From: Salinicoccus sediminis
Lineage (GTDB): Bacteria > Bacillota > Bacilli > Staphylococcales > Salinicoccaceae
Direction: 5' to 3'
DNA length: 64,000 nt
Assembly: GCF_000986795.1 (NCBI RefSeq)
Contig: NZ_LAYZ01000001.1
Location: 310,001-374,000 of the forward strand
Positions 16,172 through 25,120 of this stretch are shown here, piece after piece. How positions within the stretch are numbered: position 1 is the stretch's first letter; every line of letters begins with the position of its first letter. The position numbers were made by a program, and so were the translations under genes. Below the pieces are notes generated by a model that was not told the DNA's origin, made no database searches, and worked only from the letters and a program-made list of their open reading frames with translations.

Positions 16172-16708
16172 ATGAAGCGCGGAACACGCAATATTTTAAG
16201 AGTGAGCATCATTGTAACCGTTGCAGTTTTAATCGGTATCACGCTGTGGTTCAACTTGACCTCTGATAACAAAACTGTTGCAGTGGGGGATGAGGCGGTC
16301 GATTTCCAGCTTACCACGATGGAAGGTGAAGAAATAAGGCTTTCCGAGCTGACCGGTGACGGCAAAGGTGTAATCCTTAATTTCTGGGGTACATGGTGCA
16401 AGCCATGCCGTGAGGAAATGCCTGATATGAATGATATTTATACATCAGATGATAATGAGGAATATGAAATTGTGGCAGTGAATGTAGCGGAGAATGAACA
16501 GCAGATCAACCAGTTCATCTCGGGGCTTGATGCGGACCTTGAATTCCCCATAGCACTGGATGAGTCAAGGGATGTCACAGAAGCATACAGCATCGGCCCG
16601 CTGCCGACAACAATAGCGGTCAACAAAGATGGCACTGTAGTCAAAAAACAGGAATATCAGCTGACTCATGAAGATATCCTGGCATTCATTGAAGATGCCA
16701 CAGAATAG
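16172..16708 (+). CDS. resA: Thiol-disulfide oxidoreductase ResA
   Basis: 178 residues. Signal anchor at residues 8-30, then an extracytoplasmic thioredoxin-like domain with FWGTWCKPC (Cys76, Cys79). It reduces the haem-binding cysteines of apocytochrome c before haem attachment by ResB/ResC. ATG 16172 is chosen because AGGTGAG is 4 bases upstream; an earlier ATG at 16148 has no ribosome site. First gene of resABC-srrAB. Confidence 0.94.
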   Translation: MKRGTRNILRVSIIVTVAVLIGITLWFNLTSDNKTVAVGDEAVDFQLTTMEGEEIRLSELTGDGKGVILNFWGTWCKPCREEMPDMNDIYTSDDNEEYEIVAVNVAENEQQINQFISGLDADLEFPIALDESRDVTEAYSIGPLPTTIAVNKDGTVVKKQEYQLTHEDILAFIEDATE

Positions 16709-16717
16709 GATGAATGT

Positions 16718-18355
16718 ATGATGGAACTAAAAGAAATCAAATGTGAATCGTGTGGTCATGTCAATCCGCCAGGCACACAGCTGTGCCAGTCTTGCGGTAA
16801 GATGATCAACAGTGATTATGACAGGAAAAAAATCAAAGATCTGATGAGATATGATGGCAGTGCAGTGAGATCCAAGGTCCGGTCAAAAAGTATTTTTGAC
16901 AAGATCTGGATCTTCTTCACGTCCATTAAAGTAGGGGTCATGATCATTCTTGCCATCGCCGTTGCAGCCGCGATAGGGACGATATTCCCCCAGGAATATT
17001 TCATACCGATCGGGGTGGATCCGGCAGATTACTATCAGGAGAACTACGGGACGCTCGGGTACCTGTATTATTCACTGGGCTTCCATAACCTCTATTCCTC
17101 CTGGTGGTTTGTACTGCTCAACGGCATGCTTGCACTGTCGATCATCGCAGCAAGCATAGACAGGGGCATCCCCCTCTTCAAGTCGCTGAAGAACCAGCGC
17201 GCTAAAAAACACGAGTCATTCTACAGAAGACAGCGCCTGTTCATGCACGAAGAGAACAAAGGCAATGCAGATGAGGTGATCAGCCAGCTCAAATCCAAAA
17301 GATATAAAGTCCGTAAAGACGGGGATAATTACTTACTTGAAAAAGGAAAGCTGTCCAGGTGGGGACCCTACATCAACCATACAGGTCTTATCATTCTGCT
17401 TATCGGAAGCATGCTCAGATTTTTCCCGGGCATGTATGTAGATGAAATCATCTACCTCAATGAAGGGGAGACGAAGGACCTGCCGACAACGGACGGTCAA
17501 TACTATGTCAAGAACGACGGATTCATATTGGACACCCATGATGAATCCTCGGGAGAGGTGTTCGAAAACTCTCTCAATCAGGGAAACAACATAGTCAGCA
17601 ATTTCCAGACTAACATCTCCGTTTACGAGAATGAGAGTTCGGATGTTGTCGGTGCAGAACCCGAACTTACTAAAATAGACGACTACAGCATCAGGGTCAA
17701 CCACCCGTACCGCTTCGGTTCATATGAACTTTATCAGTCGAGCTACGATGATTCACAGATGAAGGCAATGACCTTCAGACTCGAAGACGCGGATGGGAAT
17801 ACAGTCGGTGAGAACTTCACCGTAAATCTGGATGAACCCGACCAGTCGTATCAGATAGATGAAAGCACAGAGATAAAGATGAGAGCCTATGCCCCGGACT
17901 TCCAGGAAATCGCCGATAACGGAACGCTTGTTTCAGAAACGCCAGTGCCCCGCAACCCGGCTTTCGTATTTGAAGTGAATGCCGGCGGTGAAAGCGAACT
18001 GAGTCTGCTCCAGATCATGAACAGTACTGATATTACGCAGGACAACGATTACAGCATACGCTTTGTGGAAGCCGAACAGCATATGGCAAGCGTACTGACA
18101 CTCAAGAAGGACCTTACCATCCCTCTCGTGGCAGGCGGATTCGTCATTTTCCTTGCGGGTGTATTCATCGGTTCATACATTAACCACAGACGTATCTGGA
18201 TCAGCCTCGAAGACGGTTTTACACTGGCAGGGCATACAAACAAAAACTATTTTGGCATGAAAAAGGAACTGGATCCGATACTGGAGGCAAATTCATTTCC
18301 CCCGGTGTCAGATAAACAGGAATTAGAAGACAAAGCCAAAGATAAGGAGTCTTAG
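16718..18355 (+). CDS. resB: Cytochrome c biogenesis protein ResB
   Basis: 545 residues. A zinc-ribbon-like N-terminus (Cys9, Cys12, Cys23, Cys26) as in B. subtilis ResB, then a ResB/Ccs1 membrane domain: helices near 70-90 (VGVMIILAIAVAAAIGTIF), 115-140, 225-245 and about 470-490, with a large extracytoplasmic domain between the last two. GTIFPQEYF and GRWGPYINHTGLIIL are family signatures. With ResC it carries haem across the membrane and attaches it to cytochrome c. QcrC in this window is a client. Confidence 0.95.
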   Translation: MMELKEIKCESCGHVNPPGTQLCQSCGKMINSDYDRKKIKDLMRYDGSAVRSKVRSKSIFDKIWIFFTSIKVGVMIILAIAVAAAIGTIFPQEYFIPIGVDPADYYQENYGTLGYLYYSLGFHNLYSSWWFVLLNGMLALSIIAASIDRGIPLFKSLKNQRAKKHESFYRRQRLFMHEENKGNADEVISQLKSKRYKVRKDGDNYLLEKGKLSRWGPYINHTGLIILLIGSMLRFFPGMYVDEIIYLNEGETKDLPTTDGQYYVKNDGFILDTHDESSGEVFENSLNQGNNIVSNFQTNISVYENESSDVVGAEPELTKIDDYSIRVNHPYRFGSYELYQSSYDDSQMKAMTFRLEDADGNTVGENFTVNLDEPDQSYQIDESTEIKMRAYAPDFQEIADNGTLVSETPVPRNPAFVFEVNAGGESELSLLQIMNSTDITQDNDYSIRFVEAEQHMASVLTLKKDLTIPLVAGGFVIFLAGVFIGSYINHRRIWISLEDGFTLAGHTNKNYFGMKKELDPILEANSFPPVSDKQELEDKAKDKES

Positions 18356-18356
18356 A

Positions 18357-19556
18357 ATGGAAACTCAACTTGTGTCCATAAGCAGCAGCCTGCTGTATGC
18401 GGCCTTTATAATATATCTCGTGGCACTTCTGCCGCTGGCAGCAAGCATCAAATCCAAATCAAATAAGCCGGGACGGGTCTCGATCATCATGATCGTGGCC
18501 GCGTTCATCATGCAGCTCGGCTATTTCATACTGAGATGGATTGCCCAGGGGCATGCGCCTGTTTCAAACATGTATGAATTCATCACCATGTTTGCAATAA
18601 TGCTGATTGCGGGCTTCCTGATAACGTATCATTATTTCAAGACACAGGTTTTCGGATTATTCGCGATTCCTGTATCACTGCTCCTGGTTGCATACGGGAG
18701 CATGTTCTCACGGGAAGTGGAACCCCTGATACCGGCACTGCAGAGCAACTGGCTGGCCATTCACGTTATCACCGTCACCCTTGCATATGGTATACTCTCA
18801 ATGAGTGCGGTAGCCGGCCTGATCTATCTGCTGAAAGCTATACCGGCTACGGAAAAATCATGGCGTGCACGCTTCCTCGAAGCAATAATGGCAGGTATAG
18901 TGATTGTCATCACATTCATCGTAACAACAGTACTCATGGAGTCCATAATAGGATATCAGGATGATTTCATGTACACTGACAAACAGGGACAGACACAGGT
19001 GGCGGAATACCATCTGCCGAGTCTGATCAACTTTGAAGGTGCAGTGCCGGTTGAGCATGTCGGAGAGAACAATTACGAAGAGGCGGATCATTTCCACAGC
19101 GGAATCAACCTTCCTCCGCTGATCGACTCTCAGAAACTGAACACGGTCCTCTGGTCTGTGTTTACTGGTCTCATCGTTTACGGTATCATCAGGTTAATAA
19201 TAAGAAAACGCCTGTCGGCTCTGATAAAACCACTTACGGACAGGGCGGACCTCAATCTGATGGATGAAATCGGCTATCGTTCCGTCATCATAGGATTCCC
19301 GATATTTGCTCTCGGAGGCATTTTCTTCGCTGCGATCTGGGCACAGATTGCATGGAGCAGATTCTGGGGATGGGACCCGAAAGAGACCTGGGCATTCATC
19401 ACGTTCATGTTCTATACGATATTCCTGCATTTGAGACTCAACAGGGGGTATGAGGGTGAAAAGTCGGCATGGCTTGCCGTCATCGGATTCCTGCTCATAC
19501 TTTTCAATCTCATTGCTATCAACCTGCTGGTCGCAGGCCTGCATTCTTACGCATAA
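18357..19556 (+). CDS. resC: Cytochrome c biogenesis protein ResC (CcsA)
   Basis: 399 residues, about eight membrane helices, with the haem-handling WGWDPKETW motif near residue 335 and conserved His in NWLAIHVITVTLAYG. It forms the System II haem lyase with ResB. An extracytoplasmic insertion of roughly 80 residues lies in the middle. The gene starts one base after the resB stop. Confidence 0.95.
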   Translation: METQLVSISSSLLYAAFIIYLVALLPLAASIKSKSNKPGRVSIIMIVAAFIMQLGYFILRWIAQGHAPVSNMYEFITMFAIMLIAGFLITYHYFKTQVFGLFAIPVSLLLVAYGSMFSREVEPLIPALQSNWLAIHVITVTLAYGILSMSAVAGLIYLLKAIPATEKSWRARFLEAIMAGIVIVITFIVTTVLMESIIGYQDDFMYTDKQGQTQVAEYHLPSLINFEGAVPVEHVGENNYEEADHFHSGINLPPLIDSQKLNTVLWSVFTGLIVYGIIRLIIRKRLSALIKPLTDRADLNLMDEIGYRSVIIGFPIFALGGIFFAAIWAQIAWSRFWGWDPKETWAFITFMFYTIFLHLRLNRGYEGEKSAWLAVIGFLLILFNLIAINLLVAGLHSYA

Positions 19557-19574
19557 TATGAAAAGAGGGTTTGT

Positions 19575-20282
19575 ATGGCTGAAAATATACTAATCGTCGA
19601 TGATGAAGAACGCATCAGAAAGCTGCTCAATATGTACCTGGTGCGTGAAGGATATGAAATTACAGAGGCGGATAATGGAGAGGAGGCACTGGAGCTTGCA
19701 ATGGAAAAGGATTTCCACTGCATCCTCCTCGATCTCATGATGCCGAAAATGGACGGCATCGAAGTTGCCAAACGCCTGAGGAACCACAAATCCACGCCGA
19801 TCATCATGCTCACCGCAAAAGGTGAGGAGAACAACCGGGTGGAAGGCTTTGAAGTCGGGGCGGACGATTACATCGTCAAACCTTTCTCCCCGAGGGAAGT
19901 CGTTCTGAGGGTGAAGGCAATACTGAGACGTTCCTCGGAAACCTCCTTCATCGAAGCTGATGCAACAGCAAAAGATGTCATTGCATATGAACACCTTGTG
20001 ATTGATAACGATGCCCACAGGGTCCTTGCGAACGACACAAAGGTGAACCTTACACCGAAAGAGTATGAACTTCTTCTCTTTTTGGCGAAAAGCCCGGATA
20101 AAGTGTTCGACCGCGAGGAGCTTTTAAGTGAAGTCTGGCACTATGATTTCTATGGTGACCTGCGTACCGTGGACACCCATGTCAAGCGCCTGAGGGAAAA
20201 GCTGAACAAGGTGTCGCCCGAGGCGAGTGAAATGATCCACACGGTCTGGGGCATCGGCTACAAATTCGAGGTCAATGAATAA
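19575..20282 (+). CDS. srrA: Response regulator SrrA/ResD
   Basis: 235 residues. Receiver domain with phospho-acceptor Asp53 (CILLDLMMPKMDG) and Lys in DDYIVKPFSPRE, then an OmpR-type winged helix (RVLANDTKVNLTPKEYELL, DVRTVDTHVKRLR-like segment). It is the DNA-binding half of the two-component system that adjusts respiration and anaerobic metabolism. Position behind resABC makes the ResD/SrrA assignment firm. The stop overlaps the srrB ATG by one base. Confidence 0.94.
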   Translation: MAENILIVDDEERIRKLLNMYLVREGYEITEADNGEEALELAMEKDFHCILLDLMMPKMDGIEVAKRLRNHKSTPIIMLTAKGEENNRVEGFEVGADDYIVKPFSPREVVLRVKAILRRSSETSFIEADATAKDVIAYEHLVIDNDAHRVLANDTKVNLTPKEYELLLFLAKSPDKVFDREELLSEVWHYDFYGDLRTVDTHVKRLREKLNKVSPEASEMIHTVWGIGYKFEVNE

Positions 20283-21979
20283 TGAAAGTATTGAACAGCG
20301 TCGTAACTAAACTGTGGTTGACTATCATTCTGATAGTGACTACAGTTTTAATTATATTATCAGTCATACTCAGCATGTATTTCAGGAACTACATGCTCAA
20401 TTCCACAGAGACTCTCCTTGAGGAGGAGATTTCACGTGCTGAAGAAATTGTTCTCTCGAGGCATGACAATCAGGATCTTAATGCCACATTGCTCCGTGAA
20501 GACAACCTCATCATCTACAGGGACGGGCAGATGATTTCTCAGCAGTCCTCGACAGACCGGGAAATATACTCAAGGATCATCGAGGGTGACGGGGAAGGGA
20601 ACACTTTCCTGCTTGAAGATATTGAAGGCCATGATTATATGGTCCGCGTCTCCAATCTGAGTGATTTTTTCGACAGTGAAATGGCGATCATCAAATACCG
20701 CGATCTTGAGGATATTAACGAATCCATGGCGGCAGTCACGATGATCATCATAGCCAGCGGCTTCGTCCTGTTCCTCATAACTACATCTTTCGCATTCTTC
20801 CTGATCAACAGGATCACGAGACCGCTGATCAGCCTGAAAGATGCTGCCTTCAAGACCGCAAAAGGGAAATACAATACAATTGAAACAAAAAGCAGGGATG
20901 AGATCGGCGAGCTCACGCTTGCTTTCAATAAGATGAACAATGACATCCAGAGCAATGTGGAACAGATCGAGCATGAGAAGAATCTGAGGGAGCAGATATT
21001 CACCTCCATCAATGAAGGTGTCCTTTATTTCGACAGCCGGGTCAGGCTCATATATTCAAACAAAAAGGGAAACTACCTTTACGATCATATGAAAGCACAG
21101 ACTGAAACCTTTGAAGGTTTCCAGAACGATATCAGAGAGATCGTCCAATACAGGGAGCCGGCCGTCGAACGTGTGGATATAAACGACAGGCATATGCAGT
21201 TCTCTTACACACCGGTCGAACAGGATCGTGAACTGTTCGGTGTCATCCTCCTGATCCGGGACATTACCGAAGAAGTGAACACGGAGAAGATGCGTTCGGA
21301 ATTCATCGCCAATGTCTCCCATGAACTGAAGACACCGATGGTCATGCTGAGCGGCTATTCAGAGGCATTGATCGATGACATTGTCACAGAACCCGAAGAG
21401 ATCAAAGAAATGGCGGGCATAATCAAGGATGAATCGGACAGGATGAACACCATGGTGAATGAACTGATCACCATAGCACGGATGGATACAGGTTCCGACT
21501 TCTTCAGCATCGAGGAAAATGACTTTGGCGACCTGCTCGATAAACTGGCTGCCAGATTCCGCCATGAGATGCAGGGGAACGGCATCTCCTTCAATATAGA
21601 AGTGGATGATCCTGATCCGGTATTCAATTTCGACTATGACAAGATCAATCAGGTGCTGACGAACCTTCTCGACAATGCAATCCGCTATACATCAGAAGGT
21701 GATAATATAACGATCGGAATCCGGGACACGGGGCGGTTCAAGATCATAGAGGTCCGTGATACGGGGGCCGGCATACTTCCTGAACATCAGGAACGTGTCT
21801 TTGAAAGATTCTATAAAGTCGATGAGTCGAGGACACGCGGCAAGCACGGCACGGGGCTCGGGCTCTATATCGTCCGGAGCATCATACACAGGCACAATGG
21901 TACAATTGAACTGGAAAGTGAGTTCGGCGGCGGGACGACATTCCGCATCACACTCCCAAAAACAAACGAAGAGAGATGA
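20282..21979 (+). CDS. srrB: Sensor histidine kinase SrrB/ResE
   Basis: 565 residues. Membrane helices at about 12-34 and 148-176 flank an extracytoplasmic sensor domain of about 110 residues. HAMP (177-230), a PAS-like region (235-330), the dimerisation domain with His347 (NVSHELKTP), and a C-terminal ATPase with NLLDNAIRYT, DTGAGI and GTGLGLYIV follow. It phosphorylates SrrA in response to respiratory or oxygen status. Confidence 0.94.
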   Translation: MKVLNSVVTKLWLTIILIVTTVLIILSVILSMYFRNYMLNSTETLLEEEISRAEEIVLSRHDNQDLNATLLREDNLIIYRDGQMISQQSSTDREIYSRIIEGDGEGNTFLLEDIEGHDYMVRVSNLSDFFDSEMAIIKYRDLEDINESMAAVTMIIIASGFVLFLITTSFAFFLINRITRPLISLKDAAFKTAKGKYNTIETKSRDEIGELTLAFNKMNNDIQSNVEQIEHEKNLREQIFTSINEGVLYFDSRVRLIYSNKKGNYLYDHMKAQTETFEGFQNDIREIVQYREPAVERVDINDRHMQFSYTPVEQDRELFGVILLIRDITEEVNTEKMRSEFIANVSHELKTPMVMLSGYSEALIDDIVTEPEEIKEMAGIIKDESDRMNTMVNELITIARMDTGSDFFSIEENDFGDLLDKLAARFRHEMQGNGISFNIEVDDPDPVFNFDYDKINQVLTNLLDNAIRYTSEGDNITIGIRDTGRFKIIEVRDTGAGILPEHQERVFERFYKVDESRTRGKHGTGLGLYIVRSIIHRHNGTIELESEFGGGTTFRITLPKTNEER

Positions 21980-21983
21980 GGCC

Positions 21984-22541
21984 ATGAGACAAAATAAACT
22001 GCAACGCCTGATTCTGATCAGCATACTCGCAGCCCTGTCATTTATACTGATGCTCCTGCAATTTCCAATTCCGTTCATGCCGCCGTTTCTGATGGTGGAT
22101 CTGTCGGATATTCCGACATTCATCGGGTTCATATTACTGGGTGGCATCGCCGGATCACTAATCATTGTTCTGAAGATCGTACTGTATGCACTGCTCATGG
22201 CGAGTGAACCCATCGGGCCGCTCGCAAACCTGCTTGCGGCATTTTCTCTCATGCTGCCGGTCTATTTCATGTATGTAAGATCCAGAACCAGAAAATCACT
22301 GGTCACGGGCTTCATATTAGGCATCTTATCACTGACACTCATGATGGCGGTGCTCAATTACTTTGTACTTCTGCCGATGTACGGCCTGATCATAGACCAT
22401 ACAGATCTGATTGCGAATATCCGTGCAGTGGTCACAGCCGGAATCATACCATTCAATCTCATCAAAGGCGTCATAGTGTGCCTTGTCTCATATCTCATCT
22501 ATGTGAGGTTGATTCCAAAGCTTGAAAAACTGCTGAAATGA
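21984..22541 (+). CDS. ribU: Riboflavin ECF transporter S component RibU (YpaA)
   Basis: 185 residues and about five membrane helices. N-terminal segment ALSFILMLLQFPIPFMPPFLMVDLSDIPTFIG carries the S-component signature. It binds riboflavin and works with the shared EcfAA'T energising module. ATG 21984 follows the srrB stop by 4 bases, so it is transcribed with srrAB; no FMN riboswitch is present, unlike the B. subtilis gene. Riboflavin supply to flavoproteins may be tied to respiratory control. Confidence 0.9.
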   Translation: MRQNKLQRLILISILAALSFILMLLQFPIPFMPPFLMVDLSDIPTFIGFILLGGIAGSLIIVLKIVLYALLMASEPIGPLANLLAAFSLMLPVYFMYVRSRTRKSLVTGFILGILSLTLMMAVLNYFVLLPMYGLIIDHTDLIANIRAVVTAGIIPFNLIKGVIVCLVSYLIYVRLIPKLEKLLK

Positions 22542-22575
22542 AAAAAGAAGTGCAGCCCGGGCTGCACTTCTTTTT
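22542..22575 (+). terminator. Bidirectional terminator ribU / fer
   Basis: A perfect 34-base palindrome: AAAAAGAAGTGCAGCCC immediately followed by its inverse. Convergent genes end on both sides, 0 and 4 bases away. Confidence 0.9.
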
Positions 22576-22579
22576 ATAA

Positions 22580-22893
<314 letters not shown>

Positions 22894-22954
22894 TTATATT
22901 CCGTCCGGACCGTATACAATACGACTATTGGCGTATCCTTCATTTTATTATCAC

Positions 22955-22983
22955 TTTAAAATGTAATGGAAACGTAATATAAT
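22955..22983 (+). promoter_or_regulatory. Promoter of the EbpS-like gene
   Basis: TTTAAA (22955-22960) and TATAAT (22978-22983) are 17 bases apart and end 36 bases before the start codon. The remaining bases between fer and this promoter show nothing further. Confidence 0.55.
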
Positions 22984-23019
22984 TGAGGAAAGAATTATTT
23001 CAGTTTGAGGAGAATGTCA

Positions 23020-24099
23020 ATGAAGGACGATTTTTATAAAGATATTGAACATAAGCGTGCTTCTAAGGATGTCGAAGAGGCGAAGAATGAACCGCAAAAA
23101 GATGAACAGAAGCAGACGATGAAACGCTCCGACCGTCACCGTGCAAAGCTTGAGAAGGAAAATGAAAAAAAGAAGCAGAAACAGGCTGCGGCGTCGAAGC
23201 CGGATAAAAAGAATCCTGCGATTTTCGCCGGTGCCGGCCAAAAATTAAAGTCCTATTTCAATCGTGAAAACCTTGAAAAAGGGAAGGTATTTTTTGCGGG
23301 AAAATTATCAGCATACAACAGACGGTTCAAAGATGAAGTGAAGGTCTCCAAGGCAAAGCTTTCCGAACTTCGCAGCAGGCGGCCGTCACCGGCAAAAGAA
23401 GGGGAGGGGAACAAAGAGAAGAAAGGGATTCTGCCCATCCTCCTCGGCGGAGCGTTGCTTCTGCCGGTAACCATAATCCTATTCGTGATGATCATCAGCA
23501 ATTTCTGGCCATCCGGTAATAACGGCACAGAACTTGCAGGTGCCGGTGAAGAGGATACGGAAGAATCCTCCGGTGACCAGACAGACGGTGATGTCAATGA
23601 GGATCTCGAGTCCCAGAAAGCCGAAAAGGAAAGGGAGCTTGCAGAACAGCGTGAAAATGAATCCGGATCTGATTCTTCATCCGGTTCGGATTCCGGGCAG
23701 GATCTGGGTACCGGTGAGCTTGCTTCCGACTACTCTGAAGAGGAGCGGTCGGAACTTGAAGAAGCCGCATCCTCTGCAATCGAAGAAAAGGAATCAGGGG
23801 AAGACTCCGGCTCGGATACAAGCGAAGTGGAGACATCTGAAGAAGAAACAACTGAGGAACCGACAGAAGAGCAGACCTCGGAACAGCCGGCTGAAGAACA
23901 GACAGAGGAACAGGCTGAATCTGAAGAAAGTACTTCAGGGGGAGCCACTCACGTCGTGAGCGCTGAAGACAACCTGTACAGGATCGCCATCCGCTATTAC
24001 GGAAGCGGCAGCAGCGAAAATGTCAATAAGATCATGGATGCAAACGGTGTGACTCCCGACTCTCTGAGTGTGGGACAGGAGCTTGTCATACCTGAATAG
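23020..24099 (+). CDS. ebpS: EbpS-like membrane protein with C-terminal LysM domain
   Basis: 359 residues. N-terminal 1-136 is charged, Lys/Glu-rich and probably cytoplasmic; one membrane helix lies at 137-163 (GILPILLGGALLLPVTIILF); then an acidic Ser/Glu/Thr-rich stalk (170-310) and a C-terminal LysM domain (314-359, VVSAEDNLYRIAIRYYGSG) that binds peptidoglycan. The layout and the place before ypdA match the staphylococcal elastin-binding protein gene ebpS; elastin binding itself cannot be judged. GAGGAG 7 bases before ATG 23020 sets the start. Confidence 0.85.
   Translation: MKDDFYKDIEHKRASKDVEEAKNEPQKDEQKQTMKRSDRHRAKLEKENEKKKQKQAAASKPDKKNPAIFAGAGQKLKSYFNRENLEKGKVFFAGKLSAYNRRFKDEVKVSKAKLSELRSRRPSPAKEGEGNKEKKGILPILLGGALLLPVTIILFVMIISNFWPSGNNGTELAGAGEEDTEESSGDQTDGDVNEDLESQKAEKERELAEQRENESGSDSSSGSDSGQDLGTGELASDYSEEERSELEEAASSAIEEKESGEDSGSDTSEVETSEEETTEEPTEEQTSEQPAEEQTEEQAESEESTSGGATHVVSAEDNLYRIAIRYYGSGSSENVNKIMDANGVTPDSLSVGQELVIPE
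23821..23940 (+). repeat. Acidic T/E/P/Q repeat tract in the EbpS-like stalk
   Basis: About 40 codons of imperfect short repeats (EEETTEEPTEEQ, SEQPAEEQTEEQ) just before the LysM domain. Closely similar units occur in the PBP tail at 55594-55824. Confidence 0.7.
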
Positions 24100-24112
24100 A
24101 AAGGTGCTAACA

Positions 24113-25087
24113 ATGAAACACGTCGAAACAATCATCATAGGGGCTGGGCCCTGCGGCATGTCAGCCGCGATAGAGCTGAAAAACCGCGGGTTCGAACATC
24201 TCATAATAGAGAAGGGGAACATTGCCGAAGCCATCTACAACTATCCGACACACCAGACATTCTTCTCCTCAAGCGAGAAACTGGCAATCGGCGGCTTCCC
24301 CTTCATTACAGAAGCCCATAAACCCAAACGGAACCAGGCGCTCGTCTACTACAGGGAAGCGGTCAAACATTTCGATCTGAATATCAATATGTATGAAGAA
24401 GTGACTTCGGGCAGACGGAATGCGGACGGGTTCATCCTGGAAACATCAAAGGATACCTACAGCTGCACATATCTGATCATCGCCACTGGATATTACGGAC
24501 AGCCGAACCGTCTGGATGTACCTGGTGAGCATAAGGAAAAAGTCTCACACTACTTTAAAGAGGCCCATCCATTCTTCAAACAGGACGTACTCGTCATCGG
24601 CGGCAAAAACTCCAGTGTCGACGCTGCGATGGAGCTTGAGAAAGCAGGCAGCAATGTGACCGTCGTATACCGTCGGAACGCATATTCGAAAAGCGTAAAA
24701 CCATGGATCCTTCCGCAGTTCGATTCATTGGTCAGACATGAAAAGATAGATATGCATTTCGGAACGGGTGTCAAAGATATCAAAGATGGAAGTGTCGTCC
24801 TCGAAAAAGACGGGGAAGTATTCGAAATACCGAACGATCATGTTTTCGCGATGGTCGGTTATCACCCGGATTACCGCTTCCTGCAGTCATTCGGCATCAA
24901 AATAAATGAAAATGAATTCGGGACAGCACCGCTGCACAACCCGGAAACCATGGAAACCAACGTGGAAAACCTGTACATTGCAGGGGTCATCGCAGCCGGC
25001 AATGATGCCAACACCATCTTCATAGAAAACGGCAGATTCCACGGCGGGCTGATTGCCGAGGATATCCTGAAAAAACATGAGAATTGA
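24113..25087 (+). CDS. bdr: Bacillithiol disulfide reductase (YpdA)
   Basis: 324 residues, flavoprotein pyridine-nucleotide disulfide reductase family. FAD-binding motif GAGPCGMSA at 10-18 contains Cys14, the cysteine shown in S. aureus YpdA to be needed for reducing BSSB; the NADPH motif is VIGGKNSSVDAAME and the second FAD motif NLYIAGVIAAG. It recycles oxidised bacillithiol with NADPH, working with bacilliredoxins (brxB here). ATG 24113 follows AAGGTG; it comes 13 bases after ebpS. Confidence 0.94.
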   Translation: MKHVETIIIGAGPCGMSAAIELKNRGFEHLIIEKGNIAEAIYNYPTHQTFFSSSEKLAIGGFPFITEAHKPKRNQALVYYREAVKHFDLNINMYEEVTSGRRNADGFILETSKDTYSCTYLIIATGYYGQPNRLDVPGEHKEKVSHYFKEAHPFFKQDVLVIGGKNSSVDAAMELEKAGSNVTVVYRRNAYSKSVKPWILPQFDSLVRHEKIDMHFGTGVKDIKDGSVVLEKDGEVFEIPNDHVFAMVGYHPDYRFLQSFGIKINENEFGTAPLHNPETMETNVENLYIAGVIAAGNDANTIFIENGRFHGGLIAEDILKKHEN

Positions 25088-25089
25088 AA

Positions 25090-25120
25090 AATACCTGTCA
25101 GGGAGCCCCTGACAGGTATT
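25090..25120 (-). terminator. Terminator of ansA (minus strand)
   Basis: AATACCTGTCAGGG pairs perfectly with CCCTGACAGGTATT around AGC. On the minus strand a TATTTTT run follows; on the plus strand the T-run is poor. So it mainly ends ansA and less well bdr. Confidence 0.8.

Noticed and set aside
21980-21984. FMN riboswitch expected before ribU
   Set aside because: Only 4 bases separate srrB and ribU and no RFN-type conserved boxes are seen in the srrB end.
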